Below, piece by piece: positions 23,956-34,624 of a stretch of 64,000 nt of DNA (the first letter of the stretch is position 1; every line of letters starts with the position of its first letter). A model generated the notes under the pieces. That model did not search any database, was not told the DNA's origin, and worked only from the letters and a program-made list of their open reading frames with translations. A program made the position numbers and the translations under genes. Origin of the DNA: Diphasiastrum complanatum (taxonomy: Eukaryota > Streptophyta > Lycopodiopsida > Lycopodiales > Lycopodiaceae); contig CM055110.1 in the NCBI GenBank assembly GCA_029204225.1, positions 38,744,015 to 38,808,014 on the forward strand. The letters are read 5' to 3'.

Positions 23956-24480
23956 TTTTTAACAATTTTTTTTATTTTTTTATGTTTATTTTTTGGTTTT
24001 TTGAATATTTAGTTTTTTTTACACCATTTTATTTTTTTTAGATGTATTCATTTTTTTCATGTTATTTTTTGGGTTTTTTAATAAATTTATTTTTTTTGAC
24101 ACTATTTTGATTTTTTTTTCAATTCTATGATTTTTTAATGTTATTTTTTGGTTAATTCAAAAATTTGATTTTCTGGACACTATTTTGTTTTTTATTTATT
24201 TATTTCTTTTGTGTTATTTTCTAGTTTTTTCAAGAATTTATTTTTCTTGAAACTATTTTATTTTTTTTTGTGGGTTTTTTCAAATTTTTATTATTATTTT
24301 TTGGTTTTTTCGTCCAAAAAGAGACCTAATTCTATTTTGTTTTTTTTATTCTATTATTTTTTTATTTTATTTTTTTGGTTTTTTCGATAATTTATTTTTT
24401 GTGACATTATTTTGTTTTTTTTAAGGTTTTTTCAGATTTTTTATGTTTTTTTTAGTTTTTTAGTTTTTTTGAGATTGTTT
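23956..24480. repeat. T-rich tandem array, unit about 75-80 bp
   Basis: Successive units begin near 23980, 24059, 24138 and 24212 with TGTTATTTTTTGG, followed by an AATTTATTTTTT-like segment and GACACTATTTTG. At least five or six diverged units are visible. Confidence 0.65.
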
Positions 24481-24969
24481 ATTTAAAATGGTATTTTTTT
24501 GAAATTTTTTACAATATTTTGTTTTTGTTTTCTTAAGACGCACTTAATAATCCCATAAGCATTTAGTGCAACATTGACACTTTCCAATCTATATATACAC
24601 TCTTCAACTAGTGGATTCTCCAAGAATTGGGAGCATAAACTTCCATTTTGTAAAATGGTCACCCAAAAATGGAAATCTTGGGTCTTCTTGAAATCTTATG
24701 TCCTCATGACACATGGCATCTCATTTGTCCAATAAGTATTAATGAAATTTGTCAATGGGAAAAAAAACATAAATAAAACTCCCCTACAATGATAATTTAC
24801 ATTGTCTTTTGAAATTTGTAAGCTTTCACATAACATAGCTACTTACTTCAGATTTTCTTGCTTCAAATTTTTTTGTTAATACAATATGGTAAATAATTTT
24901 TTGCTTTTCTCATGGTTTTTTTTAGTTAAATCTAATTTTCAGTTAAATAATGTTAGTATAAGTATATGT
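24481..24969. other. AT-rich spacer
   Basis: No gene, LTR end or clear repeat recognised. Confidence 0.35.
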
Positions 24970-25300
24970 ATAGCCACCCATCGCGGCGGGTGGGGGGGGG
25001 GGGGGGGGGGGGGGGTGTTTAATTTATCCCTCACCCCCGCCCACCCGTCGCGGCAGGTGGGCGGAGGGAGGGCGAATTTTTTAAAAAAAAAAATTAATGG
25101 TCCCCACTCCCCGCCACCCGCCGCGGCGTGTGGGCGCGAGATGGGGGGGATAAATTAAAAATTTAGTTTATTGCGGCGGGTGGAAATAGGGGAGGAAAAT
25201 GAAAAAAAAAAACGGTAGCTGGGGGGGGCGGGACTAGAAATTTAAAATAAAAACTTTTTTTTTGAATACCAATCCCCACCCGTTGCGGCGGGTGGGCGGG
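24970..25300. repeat. Array of GC palindromes, cluster 1
   Basis: Variants of the palindrome CCACCCGYCGCGGCGGGTGG occur at 24974-24993, 25041-25060, 25114-25133, 25171-25183 (half) and 25276-25295, separated by A/T runs and a long poly-G tract. Half-copies recur near 25743 and 25780. The same palindrome builds the array at 40837-41180. Confidence 0.8.
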
Positions 25301-25319
25301 GGGAGGGGAATATATAAAA

Positions 25320-25700
25320 AAAAAGTTCCAAAAATTTGAGTCGTTCCAAAAATTCGAGTCGTCAAAAATTCGAGTCTTTCTAGAAATTTTTGCGAAGGCA
25401 AACATCGCGAAAATTTCTCGATGCCAGGGCGGGTAGGCGAGGGGAGGGTAGCCAGGCATCGCAAAAATTTCACGAATCGTGGGCGAATGCCTGCACGCGA
25501 AATTTTTGCGATGGCAGCCTTCGCGAAAATTCGTGAAGGCAGGCACCGCGGAATTTTCGCGATGCCTTCACGAAAATTTTACGCTCGATTTGCGAAATTC
25601 TCAAGATGCCTTCGCAAAATTCTCGCGTTCGATTTGCGAAATTCTCACGATGCCTTCGCAAAATTTTCCCGAAGGCACTGCGCAATTTTAAAAATTTTAA
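25320..25700. repeat. Cluster of TTCGCGAAAATTT-type short inverted repeats
   Basis: Dense alternation of GCGAAAATTT, AATTTTCGC, GATGCCTTCGC and GAAGGC over 380 bp, with many local hairpins. It is CpG-rich compared with its surroundings. Frames through it are repeat artefacts. Confidence 0.65.
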
Positions 25701-27311
25701 AGGTGGGCGCGGGGGGGGGGGATAAATTATAAATATAGTTTATTGCGACGGGTGGGCAAGGCGGGGGGGAAAAAAAAAACGGCGGGTGGGAGGCGCTAGA
25801 AATTTAAAATAAAAACATTTTATTTGAATTCCAACGCTCACCCATAGTATTGTACAAGCGTATAATACGTGGCCATAAAATACATGTGTTAACATCTTTT
25901 GCTAAAAAATACGTAGGGCTAGTTATACATCCTCCTTCTACCTTGCCCACCTTGGCCCCCTCACCTTCGCAGCCTGCCATAGCTGTATCCATAGCTTTGT
26001 GGCCCTACACATGAGCCCCTAGGCCAGCCGCCCTGCACCCTCTGCACATTTGTTTTTATGATTGATAAGTTTTCTTTAAATACTTCATGTGTGATCCACA
26101 GTTTTACTCAGGAGTCATAACTTTGCTCATTGTTGGGACTTAGAAGACAACATTGGTTGTTGTTTTTGCTGGTGGTTGGACAACTATTGGGTCTTCCCCT
26201 TAGAAGACAACGTTGGTGGCTGTTTTCGCTGGTGGTTGGATAGCGTTGGTGGCTGGCAGCTGCTAATCTTGTTCTTGCTCTCAGAAGAGAGCGTTGGTGA
26301 CAGTACTCGCTGGTGGCTGCTCTTCAAAGTTCCATTGTATCCATTCTATTTCTATTTCTATTGTGTGTGCGTGCATTCAGTTGAGGCTTCAGTTTTTTTA
26401 TCTCTCAGTTGTCTACGGTGAGTTGGTGAGTTCTCCTTTGCCTATACAATTTATTGAGCTTTCAGGCTTCATCGGCCTTCTTTGCCACGATACATTCACA
26501 ATAGAGATGTTTTTTTTAGCTGAATCTTTCACGAAGTTCATCACAAAGCTGAAAGTTTGAAACCCAAACCTTTCCCCCCTCCTCAACATTTTTTATGGTC
26601 TGACAGATATTCTGGAGGTTGGATCCCCACCAACGATCATCTGCAAGTTGGAGCTCTGAACTTTCAATATTCAAATTTGCTGCATCCTTACTGTTGTAGC
26701 TTGTAGGAATGTGGCTTCTTAAAGCTCTTCTGATAAATTGTTGAAGCTTAAATTCATTGTTTCAATGATTATTTTCATTCTTTCAAGTTCAAACCTTTTG
26801 CTCATATCTTGTAATAGCTCGCGACTCATACTATAAGTATCAACTAACGTGTTCAGTTGAAATAGAATTTGTTCCCGACCTACATGGTTCGTTCCTCTAG
26901 TACATGTTATTTGGTACTATGGTAGCTGGTGAAGCAAGCAGCTCCACCATTCCAAATCATGTTGCTAGCTGTAGAAAATATGTTTCGTGTAGGTAGCTGG
27001 CCTGGGAGTCCAGAGGCAGAGGCTATTTCCAAAGTCCCACCAGAAAATTTGTCATTGATATCACTATATATATCCCACTAAGCTTTTATAAACTGGCCAT
27101 TTATGCATTCTTTTTGGCAAAAATCCAAGAAGCATAACTAAGATGATGGGCCCATGTCAGTTGTGTTCGAGAGGAGAGTCTGTAGTCTTTCTAAATTGCA
27201 ATAATGCATTATTCTCGGTTTTGTTCTTGAAAGCCAAGTTTAAAGGTTTTGCTCTCAATAACCTCTAGTAAGCAAACAACGACATATCTAATGCAAGTAC
27301 AATCCATTAAG

Positions 27312-27315
<4 letters not shown>

Positions 27316-27372
<57 letters not shown>

Positions 27373-27398
27373 CGCTCTCTTTCTCTCTCTCTCTCTAG

Positions 27399-27430
<32 letters not shown>
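27316..27430. repeat. (CT)n followed by (CA)n
   Basis: About 80 bp of CT then 28 bp of CA inside hAT copy 1. The equivalent place in copy 2 (56573-56640) has a much shorter CT run. Confidence 0.97.
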
Positions 27431-27432
<2 letters not shown>

Positions 27433-27553
27433 CACCCACACACACCCACCTAAAATTAAAATGTGATTCTTTCTATCATCTATGTTGAATAAAATCATTG
27501 TATTATTGTTTGTAGGCTTTCTAATCAGGACTACACGAAATCCATTTGTGCAA

Positions 27554-28236
27554 ATGGGTCGTCCTAAAAATCACTTATGGCAATATGTGGAGCGCCTAGA
27601 TTTATCACAAAGGGGGCCAAACATTTCTATGAGATGCAAATTTTGTAGCAAAACGTTTGTAGGTGGAGTGTATAGAATCAAGGCCCATCTTACTGGGGAA
27701 TTTGGAAGTGGAGGAGGTATCAAAGCTTGTGATCTAGTGCCAACTGAACTGGCCGCAAGCTTGAATAGGAATGTATCGTTTGGTTTGAGTTTAAGAAATC
27801 AACCCAAAATTCTTAGTGTGTTAAACAAAGTGAAAAACTAGAAAATCGATTTGGCAATTGCCAAAGTCTTTTTCAGCAATACAATCTCATTCAATGTTGC
27901 TAGAAGTCCAGAGTTTAAAGAGTGTTTGCAACTACTCCATCCTAGCTTTCACTTTTCAGGATATAATAAGTTGCACACAGAACTTCTGGACATTACAAAA
28001 AAATGACGCAAATGAAGATGATGATGACTCTGAAAATAACAAAATCGATGAAGATGAAGACAATGAAAATGAAGAAGATGAAGAGATTGGAGAAAGCTCA
28101 ACACATGCATCGGACGAAGACATTTGTCAAGATAAAACTATAGGCCTTGGAAAACATCGTAGACTTAAGCGAAAAACTATTGCTCTTGCGGATTTTTTTT
28201 CATACGAGTTGTCTAACTTCCTAGTAGAATGTCATT
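27554..28236 (+). pseudogene. hAT transposase remnant: BED zinc finger plus acidic C-terminal tail
   Basis: From ATG 27554 the BED finger reads MGRPKNHLWQYVERLD, then MRCKFCSKTFVGGVYRIKAH, with the CX2C...HX(n)H layout that binds DNA in plant hAT transposases. TAG at 27839 interrupts it. The same frame then continues with AIAKVFFSNTISFNVARSPE, the region that normally follows the finger. Another frame carries the acidic tail (DEDEDNENEEDEEIGESSTH) and a basic end (GKHRRLKRKT). The central dimerisation and catalytic parts are missing. A possible splice acceptor (TTGTAG) precedes the finger at 27512. The frameshift is absent in copy 2, where the right half reads as one frame. Confidence 0.7.
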
Positions 28237-28266
28237 TCTTTGTCTAATGAAGTTCCTATGTTTAAG

Positions 28267-28436
28267 ATTAGCATGTCAATTAACATTTTTCATGCTAACA
28301 CTAAATCTATATAATACAAAATCGAACTATTCTATAATGTCATGTGCTCAATTCACATACCTTAATCATGTACAATGGAATAAAGTCAGCATAGGCCCCA
28401 AAGTCAACAGAAAGATATGTTTTACTTTTTTTCACA
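28267..28436 (-). repeat. Truncated 3' LTR of copia D
   Basis: Minus strand: starts TGTGAAAAAAAGTAAAAC at 28436, after a purine-rich AAGGAGGAG tract. It aligns to the first part of LTRs M (30890) and C through GGTATGTGAATTG-like sequence, then stops inside hAT copy 1. Confidence 0.7.
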
Positions 28437-30881
28437 CTCCTCCTTAAAATATATCTGTCTAGTCACCATGGACTTTGAGATTAAGCCAAGATTTGATCTC
28501 ATCTTGACAAAAACGTTCTTGAGCAATGGTTTTGTGAGTAGATCTGCAATACAAGATGATGATTCAACATGTTCCAATAAAAGCTATGTATGCACTTGTA
28601 GATTTTCTATCCACTTTGTCTCCTACAAAATCCAAGTCTGAAAATGCAACCAATGTTAGATCTTCATCTTTATAGTTCAATCCATAGTCTAAGGTGGAAG
28701 ATACATATCTCAAGATTCTCTTTGCCAACTTCCACTGACAAATCTTTGGATCTTGCATGAATTGGCTTAATTTGTGCATACTAAAGCTTAAATTTGGCCT
28801 AGTTGCAATTAAGCAAATGAAGGAGCCAATAAGACTCCTATAAAGAGTGATGTCCTCGAAAGATCTTTCATCCTCTTTTATAGGATCTTTTACAACATGC
28901 TCCATTGGAGTGTCTATGCCCTTACACTTTTCCATTTGGAATTTTTTAAGCATGGAAAGAGCACATCTAGATTGACTTATGAAAGCATGATCTTTCCGAA
29001 AGTCAATTTCTAGGCCAAAGATGTAGTGAAGAATTCCTAGATCTTGCATTTTAAATTCACTACCTAGTGCACATGTTGTTTCCTCAACTAGCTCCAAATT
29101 ACATCACTAAGGATTATGTCATCTACATAAATAAGAAGAATAACTAAAGAGGTATTTACAAACTCAATGTACAATGAAGGATCATAATCACTAAGATGAA
29201 ATCCGAGTGATATGAGAAATGAATTTAGCCCTGCATACCATGACCTTGGTGCTTGTTTAAGTCCATAAAGAATTTTAAATAAAAGACATACTTTTGCTTC
29301 TTCACCAGGTTTCACAAATCCAGGTGGTTGCTCCATGTAGATCTCCTCCTCAAGATATTCATTGAGGAAAGCATTAGATACATCAAGTTGAAACATCCTC
29401 CAATTGTGATAACATACAAGTGAAATGAGAATTCTTAAAGTTACCATTTTTGCAACAGGTGCAAAAGTGTCTTCATAGTCAAGACCTTTGACTTGAGCAT
29501 ATCCTTTGGCACACAGTCTTGCTTTGAGTTTGTTGATGGATCCATCATTGTTGTATTCGATCCCAAACACCCATTTGCATCTAATAACATGCATGTTGCT
29601 AGGTGGATTGACAAGCTCCCATGTATTGTTTGAAATCAAGGCTTCATACTCAAGGGTCATTATTTCAACCCATTTCTTGGATTGAAGTGCCTCTTGTACA
29701 TCTCTTGGCTCTTCATGTGATATGAAGAATGCATGATAGAAAGTGCCATCCTCCACTTGCTTTCCTTTCTCCACATATGTGACCCTACTTGGCTCGGATC
29801 TTTCGCTTGTGGATCTTCTATGTGTAGGTGCTTGAAGTTGCTCCTCCTCAAGCCTTGACCCCAACATGTCTTGATTAACATCAACATTGATAATGGTTGA
29901 TCCTATATGAGATTTCTTGATCTTTGCCTCATCCAAGTTATACTTTTGATCTTCATGAAAGATCACATCTCTACTTACAACATTCTTGTTAGTAGAGAGA
30001 ACATAAACTTTATATGCTTTCTTAGAAGATGCATATCCAATGAAAATGCCTTTAATAGCACTAGGATCATCCTTTTTCCTAGTCTCTAAAGGAACATGCA
30101 CATAGCATAAACAACCAAATATCCTAAGATGATCTATCTTAGGCTTTTCTTTGTACAACATTTCATATGGTGTTCTTCCTTCTATAGAAAGATTAAGAAG
30201 TCTATTACAAAGATAGTTGGCACATGCAACTGCCTCTCCCCAAAACTCCTTTGATAGAGATGCTTCTAGCCTAATGGCTTTTGCACATTCAAAAAGAGTT
30301 TTTATTTTTCCTTTCAACAACTCCATTCTATTGAGGAGTATAAGAACATGAAAATCTCTTTGTATTTCTTCTTGCTCACAATAGTAAACTTATAAGAGGT
30401 ATATTCACCTCCACTATCACACCTCAAAGCTTTTAATTTGAAAGAAAATTGTTTTTTAACATATGCTTTGGTGTAAGTAAGACATCAAACACCATGGATT
30501 TAGAAGATAAAAGATAAATCCACCTGTGTAATCATCTATGAAGGACACAAAACATATTGCTCCTCCTTTGCTCTTGGAAGAAGAGAAGTGAACATCTGAA
30601 TGCACAAGCTCAAGTGGATGATGAGTCTTGATATTGAATCTTGGAAAAGGTCTTCTATGAGCTTTGGCCAAAACACATGTTTCACAAGGTTGAAGCTCCT
30701 TCAATTCCTTACCCATTGATTGCATGGCTTTGAAGTTGGGATGGCCCAATCTTTTATGCCATAGATCTTTTTGATGAACCTTGGTCTCATAAGCAACATC
30801 ACACCAGTTAGCATTCTCTCTAGGATCTAACTTGGAAAGCTTTCCAAATCTAGATCCTCTAGCTATCACCTCATTCTCCAT
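28437..30881 (-). pseudogene. pol: Copia D pol: integrase, RT, partial RNase H
   Basis: Minus strand. 30881-30456: pre-integrase zinc region (LWHKRLGHPNFKAMQS, LQPCETCVLAKAH) and the integrase start (LELVHSDVHF, FIDDYTGG). A damaged gap of about 130 bp follows. 30326-29088: integrase end (RIFGCLCYVHVPLETRKKDD) and RT, including CKWVFGIEYNNDGSINKLKA, VFQLD-type palm (MFQLDVSNAFLNEYLEEEIY), LYGLKQAPRSWY and the YVDD box (LLIYVDDIIL). 29097-28564: RT connection region (GLEIDFRKDHAFISQ). RNase H has an internal deletion, keeping only SSSCIADLLTKPL at about 28540. Gag and protease are absent at the 5' side. The 412-codon middle frame is among the best preserved pol frames here. Confidence 0.85.
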
Positions 30882-30889
30882 CGAGATTA

Positions 30890-31595
30890 TGTGAAGATTA
30901 GTAAAAAATATCTTTCTATCTCGAGTTTTGGGGCCATGACCATGTTATTTCCATTTGTAAACTTGTTATTTCCAGGTATGTGAATTGCGCACATAGCCTT
31001 CTAGAATAGGTCGAGTTTGAGTTAGGTAGATTCAAATTGGATGTCATGCAAAAGTTTAGATACCATGCAATGTCATTCAGTGTGCATGCAAGCCACATGC
31101 AATCAGTGCATGCAACATGCAAAGTGGTTTTTATGATCTACACATGTCTAGGCAATTTTAAGAATTGACATGCAGTACATGCAATATCCATGCATGCAGT
31201 TACACATGTGGATCCTTGGTAGTTGAGTTAACTGAGTTAAGTGGACTTTCCATGCAACACCACTATATGAACTTGAGCCACTTTGATGTAGGAAAATCTT
31301 GGCATGTTTTGCCATATTGTGAATAATTAGATTTTGGTGTTTTGGACTCATTCTCTCTCTACCTGGGTTTTCTAGTGTTGATTTTCTCTCTCTACTCGAG
31401 AGCAGCCTGTTTTTCTCATACTGAGCACTTAGAATTATTTCTGACATTCATTCCTCATAGTGAGAAGTTAGTTTTTTCAGTCAGATGTATGCCATTGTGC
31501 TCTTGCCATAGATTTTTCAAGTAATCTGTTCTCTGATCAATCTTGTGCAATCACAAGGGTGTGTGGTGAAGTTCACACGTGCTAAAAACTTCACA
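30890..31595 (+). repeat. LTR M, plus orientation
   Basis: Begins TGTGAAGATTAG and ends CA at 31594-31595, immediately before a primer site. Related to LTRs C and D (shared GGTATGTGAATTG segment and CATGCA-rich stretch at 31070-31115). Contains TTCACACGTG near its 3' end. Confidence 0.75.
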
Positions 31596-31607
31596 TGGTA
31601 TCAAAGC
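31596..31607 (+). other. Primer-binding site after LTR M
   Basis: TGGTATCAAAGC, one substitution from TGGTATCAGAGC. No gag in this orientation follows; the element is cut off within about 300 bp. Confidence 0.8.
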
Positions 31608-32282
31608 TTCATGCTTTGAAGAGATGAGGGTGTATACATCAGAACAACAATGCTTTTGCTTGCAGGAACTCGGATTTGGGAGAGGAATCCAAACTCACTG
31701 ATTAACAAGCCATCTGTGGATCATAAGTGGATCAAATCAAGCCCGATTTGCTTCAGTTGAGCTCGGTATGGACAGAGAGCTCACACGTGTGAAATCAGCC
31801 CTCTTTGATTGAGTGCTACTTCTCAAGGAATGATCCAGATTTTTTTTTTTTAATTTTTTTTTGTTTTTAGTTTTTAAACCAAAAAATGACCTTAAAAAAA
31901 AAACATACAAACAAACAGGTGCCGTGGGTGGCATGGAAATGAAGTTTCACGACACCTGTACGGCACCTATGGCACCCGTGCCATACCAAGTGCCGTGGTA
32001 CTACACTTGGAACTTTGATGTGAACATCCAAACACCAATCGAACTTCCCCACTTGAGAGAGCATCTCAAGTGCAATGAGCTTGTAGTAAATTAACCCAAG
32101 GACAATAAATCCCACAAAAGATCCCTAATAGATGATTCACTAATCAAAAATCCAAGATAAAATAGTTGTAAAGGGCATGAAATTTAAACAACTCTAAAGT
32201 CACGTGAATTTGTGTACGGAGGGAAGAAATTAACTTTATGCATCACATAATTAAAGCCTAGGTGTAAGAGAATTGCAAGCTA
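31608..32282. other. Leader remnant and low-complexity spacer
   Basis: The first 250 bp may be the leader of the element begun by LTR M. At 31918-32005 are GGTGCCGTGG/CCATACC-type short inverted repeats resembling the style of 5105-5260. No gene. Confidence 0.35.
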
Positions 32283-32400
32283 CTATGTCATAAAGATCAT
32301 GAGGTACAAGTAAAGACTCCATTCGAACTATCCAAGTAGCATAATTAGTGGACGTAAGTCTTTCACTAGCTTCAAGCAAAAAACCACCCATTGATGCCAT
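32283..32400 (-). pseudogene. Copia H gag N-terminus
   Basis: Minus strand from ATG 32400: MASMGGFLLEASERLTSTNY, then WIVRMESLLVPHDLYDIV, nearly the same start as gag of element G. It ends after about 40 residues. Confidence 0.75.
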
Positions 32401-33149
32401 TTTTGAATGTGAAAAAGCACTAGAAACTCTTATGGTTTCTTTAAGAGATCTGAACCTAAAGTCTTCTAGCAATTTAGAAAGCTTATAGACTCAATCCTAT
32501 CACTCATGAACCAATCTAGAATGATGGAAATTTAGATTCTAGTCTCAAACTTGCAAAATCACTCCTTAATCTATGATTTTTAGTAATTTCTCTCGTCAAC
32601 CTCAACATACACTCAAAAAATTAGAGAAGATCAATTAATGCACCTAATTAAAGCTTGAATTTTAATTCTTTTTGCTGATCTAATCCAAAAACTAATTAAA
32701 GGATTAGATTCACTATAGAAAATGCTTGATTTTGCTCCAAAAATCACTCAAATTGGGTATGTGAGTCAAATTTTACAAATTTTTGAAATTTCTCAATAAA
32801 AATTGGAGCTGTACGGCCTCACATGTGTGAAAAGGATTCCTACAGCTCACAACAAGTTCTGGACCAAAAATTTTGAGGATAGCTATCAAATCCAACTCGC
32901 TACACAAAATTTGACTAGTTTCTTAAAAACTGCTAATTCTGGCTTTGATTTGGATCAACCCTATCAATTTCAACAAAACCTCTTGTACTTGATAAATTTT
33001 ACAGTTTTTAGGACAATAATGATTGTACTTTACAATCACAGAGAGTTATTGGTTGCTTAATCAATGAATCTATCAAGTTCTACACATTAGATCTTGATCT
33101 AGATTCACTGCACTTGGATTTAAGCAAGAGCAATGGATCAACACATCAT
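32401..33149 (-). other. Probable leader of copia H
   Basis: Non-coding DNA between the gag start and the LTR at 33150-33851; contains a TCACATGTGTGAAA palindrome at 32820. No clear primer site was found. Confidence 0.4.
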
Positions 33150-33851
33150 TTTTTAGTGAGAGCGGCCTCACACGTGTGGAGTACTATCCACGGTACGGCC
33201 TGCACCTAAAACAACAAGTACAATGATACTAGATAGCAATCATACATAACAATCACAAGACAAATGACTAGAAACCTCACAAAAGTGTAGAGTGCAAAAG
33301 TCTCATCAATCTTCTTAGCAAAATGATGATCCTTTTATGAATCAAGTACATCCGTGAGTCTGGTACAGTCCAGCAGGCCTTCACATGTGTGAAGAGTGCC
33401 ACATCACTCAGATCTATCTATTTGATCCATCCTTGATCATTATCCAATAGTTGACCTTCTAGAATATGACTAAAATCCAAAAAGCTAGTCTCCTAGAATA
33501 TAGGAATACTCCCTACAAAATAGGATCTAAGGAAAATGGTCAACTCTGATCTTCTAGTACTCTATACGCACATGTGAACATCCACTTGCCATGTGGGAGC
33601 ATTTACTCATGCACATGCAAGGAAAAGCTAATTTGTAGGTGACTAGTCAACTTGACTAAAAACTAGTCATTTCATGTTCACACTAACTAGAATGATACAA
33701 AATCAATTTGGATATATACAAACATGAAAAGTACATCCTTTCACACGTGGGAACAGGCTCCACACATGTGAAATCAGATCATCAACATATTCTAATGTTT
33801 GATCAATATTTACATGAACCAATGTCGAGTGAGAAGTGACAATTTTCAGCA
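33150..33851 (-). repeat. LTR shared by copia G (3') and possibly H (5'); left edge approximate
   Basis: Minus strand: begins TGCTGAAAATTGTC at 33851 after GAAGTGAGGAGGAG. Contains CACACGTGTG-type palindromes at about 33170, 33380 and 33740-33770. RNase H of G lies before it and the gag of H after it, the order expected of a tandem dimer sharing one LTR. Confidence 0.55.
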
Positions 33852-33889
33852 CTCCTCCTCACTTCTAACTTGGCAAATCTAGTGTACAT

Positions 33890-34624
33890 CTATCTACAAT
33901 TCCAAAGAGCATATCTTAACTTAAAAAATGGATCTTTGGACAATGGTTTGGTTAAGATATCAGCTATGCATTCGGATGATGGTACATGATGTAGTTGCAC
34001 TTCCTTGGATTGTACCTTCTCCCTCACAAAGTGGTGAGCTATCTCAATATGCTTTGTTCTAGCATGGAAGATAGGATTTGAAGCAATTTGTTGAGAAGCT
34101 TGATTGTCACAAAATATGTAAGGGATATCCTCGGCCTCTAGCACATGTAGTTCCATCAAGAGTCTTCTTAGCCATAGAAGCTCTTTGGTTGTTGAAGTCA
34201 ATGCCATGTACTCGGCTTCACAAGAAGATAGTGAGATTGTATCTTGCTTTTTGGAAAGCCAAATATCACTCCTCCACAAAGAAATGTTGCAAATGCACTA
34301 ATGGACTTCCTATCCATCTTGTCACCTGCAAAATCTGAATCCGAGTAGGCTCTCAAGTGCCAAGTTAGATCCTTCATAAAGTATGCCAAAAAATCTAGTA
34401 CTAGAAACATATCTAAGTACTCTCTTGGCACTTTTCCAATGATGAACTAAAGGAGCTTGCATACTTTGACTCAACATTCTTACAAAAAAACTTAAGTCAG
34501 GTCTAGTGATGGTTAAATAGATTAGAGAGCCTATAAGCTTTCTAAAGAGGGTGATGTCCTCAAAGGATGCTTCATCACCTTCATTAGTTGATTTCACAAC
34601 ATGCTCCATAGGGGTGTCAATCAA
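33890..34624 (-). pseudogene. pol: Copia G RT end and RNase H
   Basis: Minus strand. 34624-34322: RT C-terminus ([40 protein letters not shown]). 34279-33890: RNase H (KKQDTISLSSCEAEYMALTS, EVQLHHVPSSECIADILTKP), ending in a stop before the polypurine tract. A frame change lies near 34330. It joins abruptly to the integrase core of the upstream block near 34625; about 1.5 kb with the integrase end and RT palm is deleted. Confidence 0.85.

Larger units (their letters stand above)
25840..28266 (+). mobile_element. Non-autonomous hAT element, copy 1 (3' end cut by LTR D)
   Basis: The left end begins CATAGTATTGTACAAGCG. The same 2-kb sequence starts at 55034, so the boundary is defined by comparison. 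Inside are a BED-finger exon (27554-27841), a compound microsatellite (27316-27430) and a right part encoding an acidic tail. Copy 1 stops at about 28266 inside its right subterminal region, where the truncated LTR of copia D abuts. The catalytic core is absent, so movement would need an enzyme from another element. Confidence 0.7.

Noticed and set aside
24960-25800. GC-rich stretch as a CpG-island promoter
   Set aside because: The composition is explained by palindromic and short inverted repeats, and no gene follows in a suitable position.
26294-26560. Conserved open frame in both hAT copies (26294-26560 and 55447-55755) as a gene
   Set aside because: Conservation follows from whole-element duplication; no domain is seen and codon-level constraint cannot be judged from two copies.
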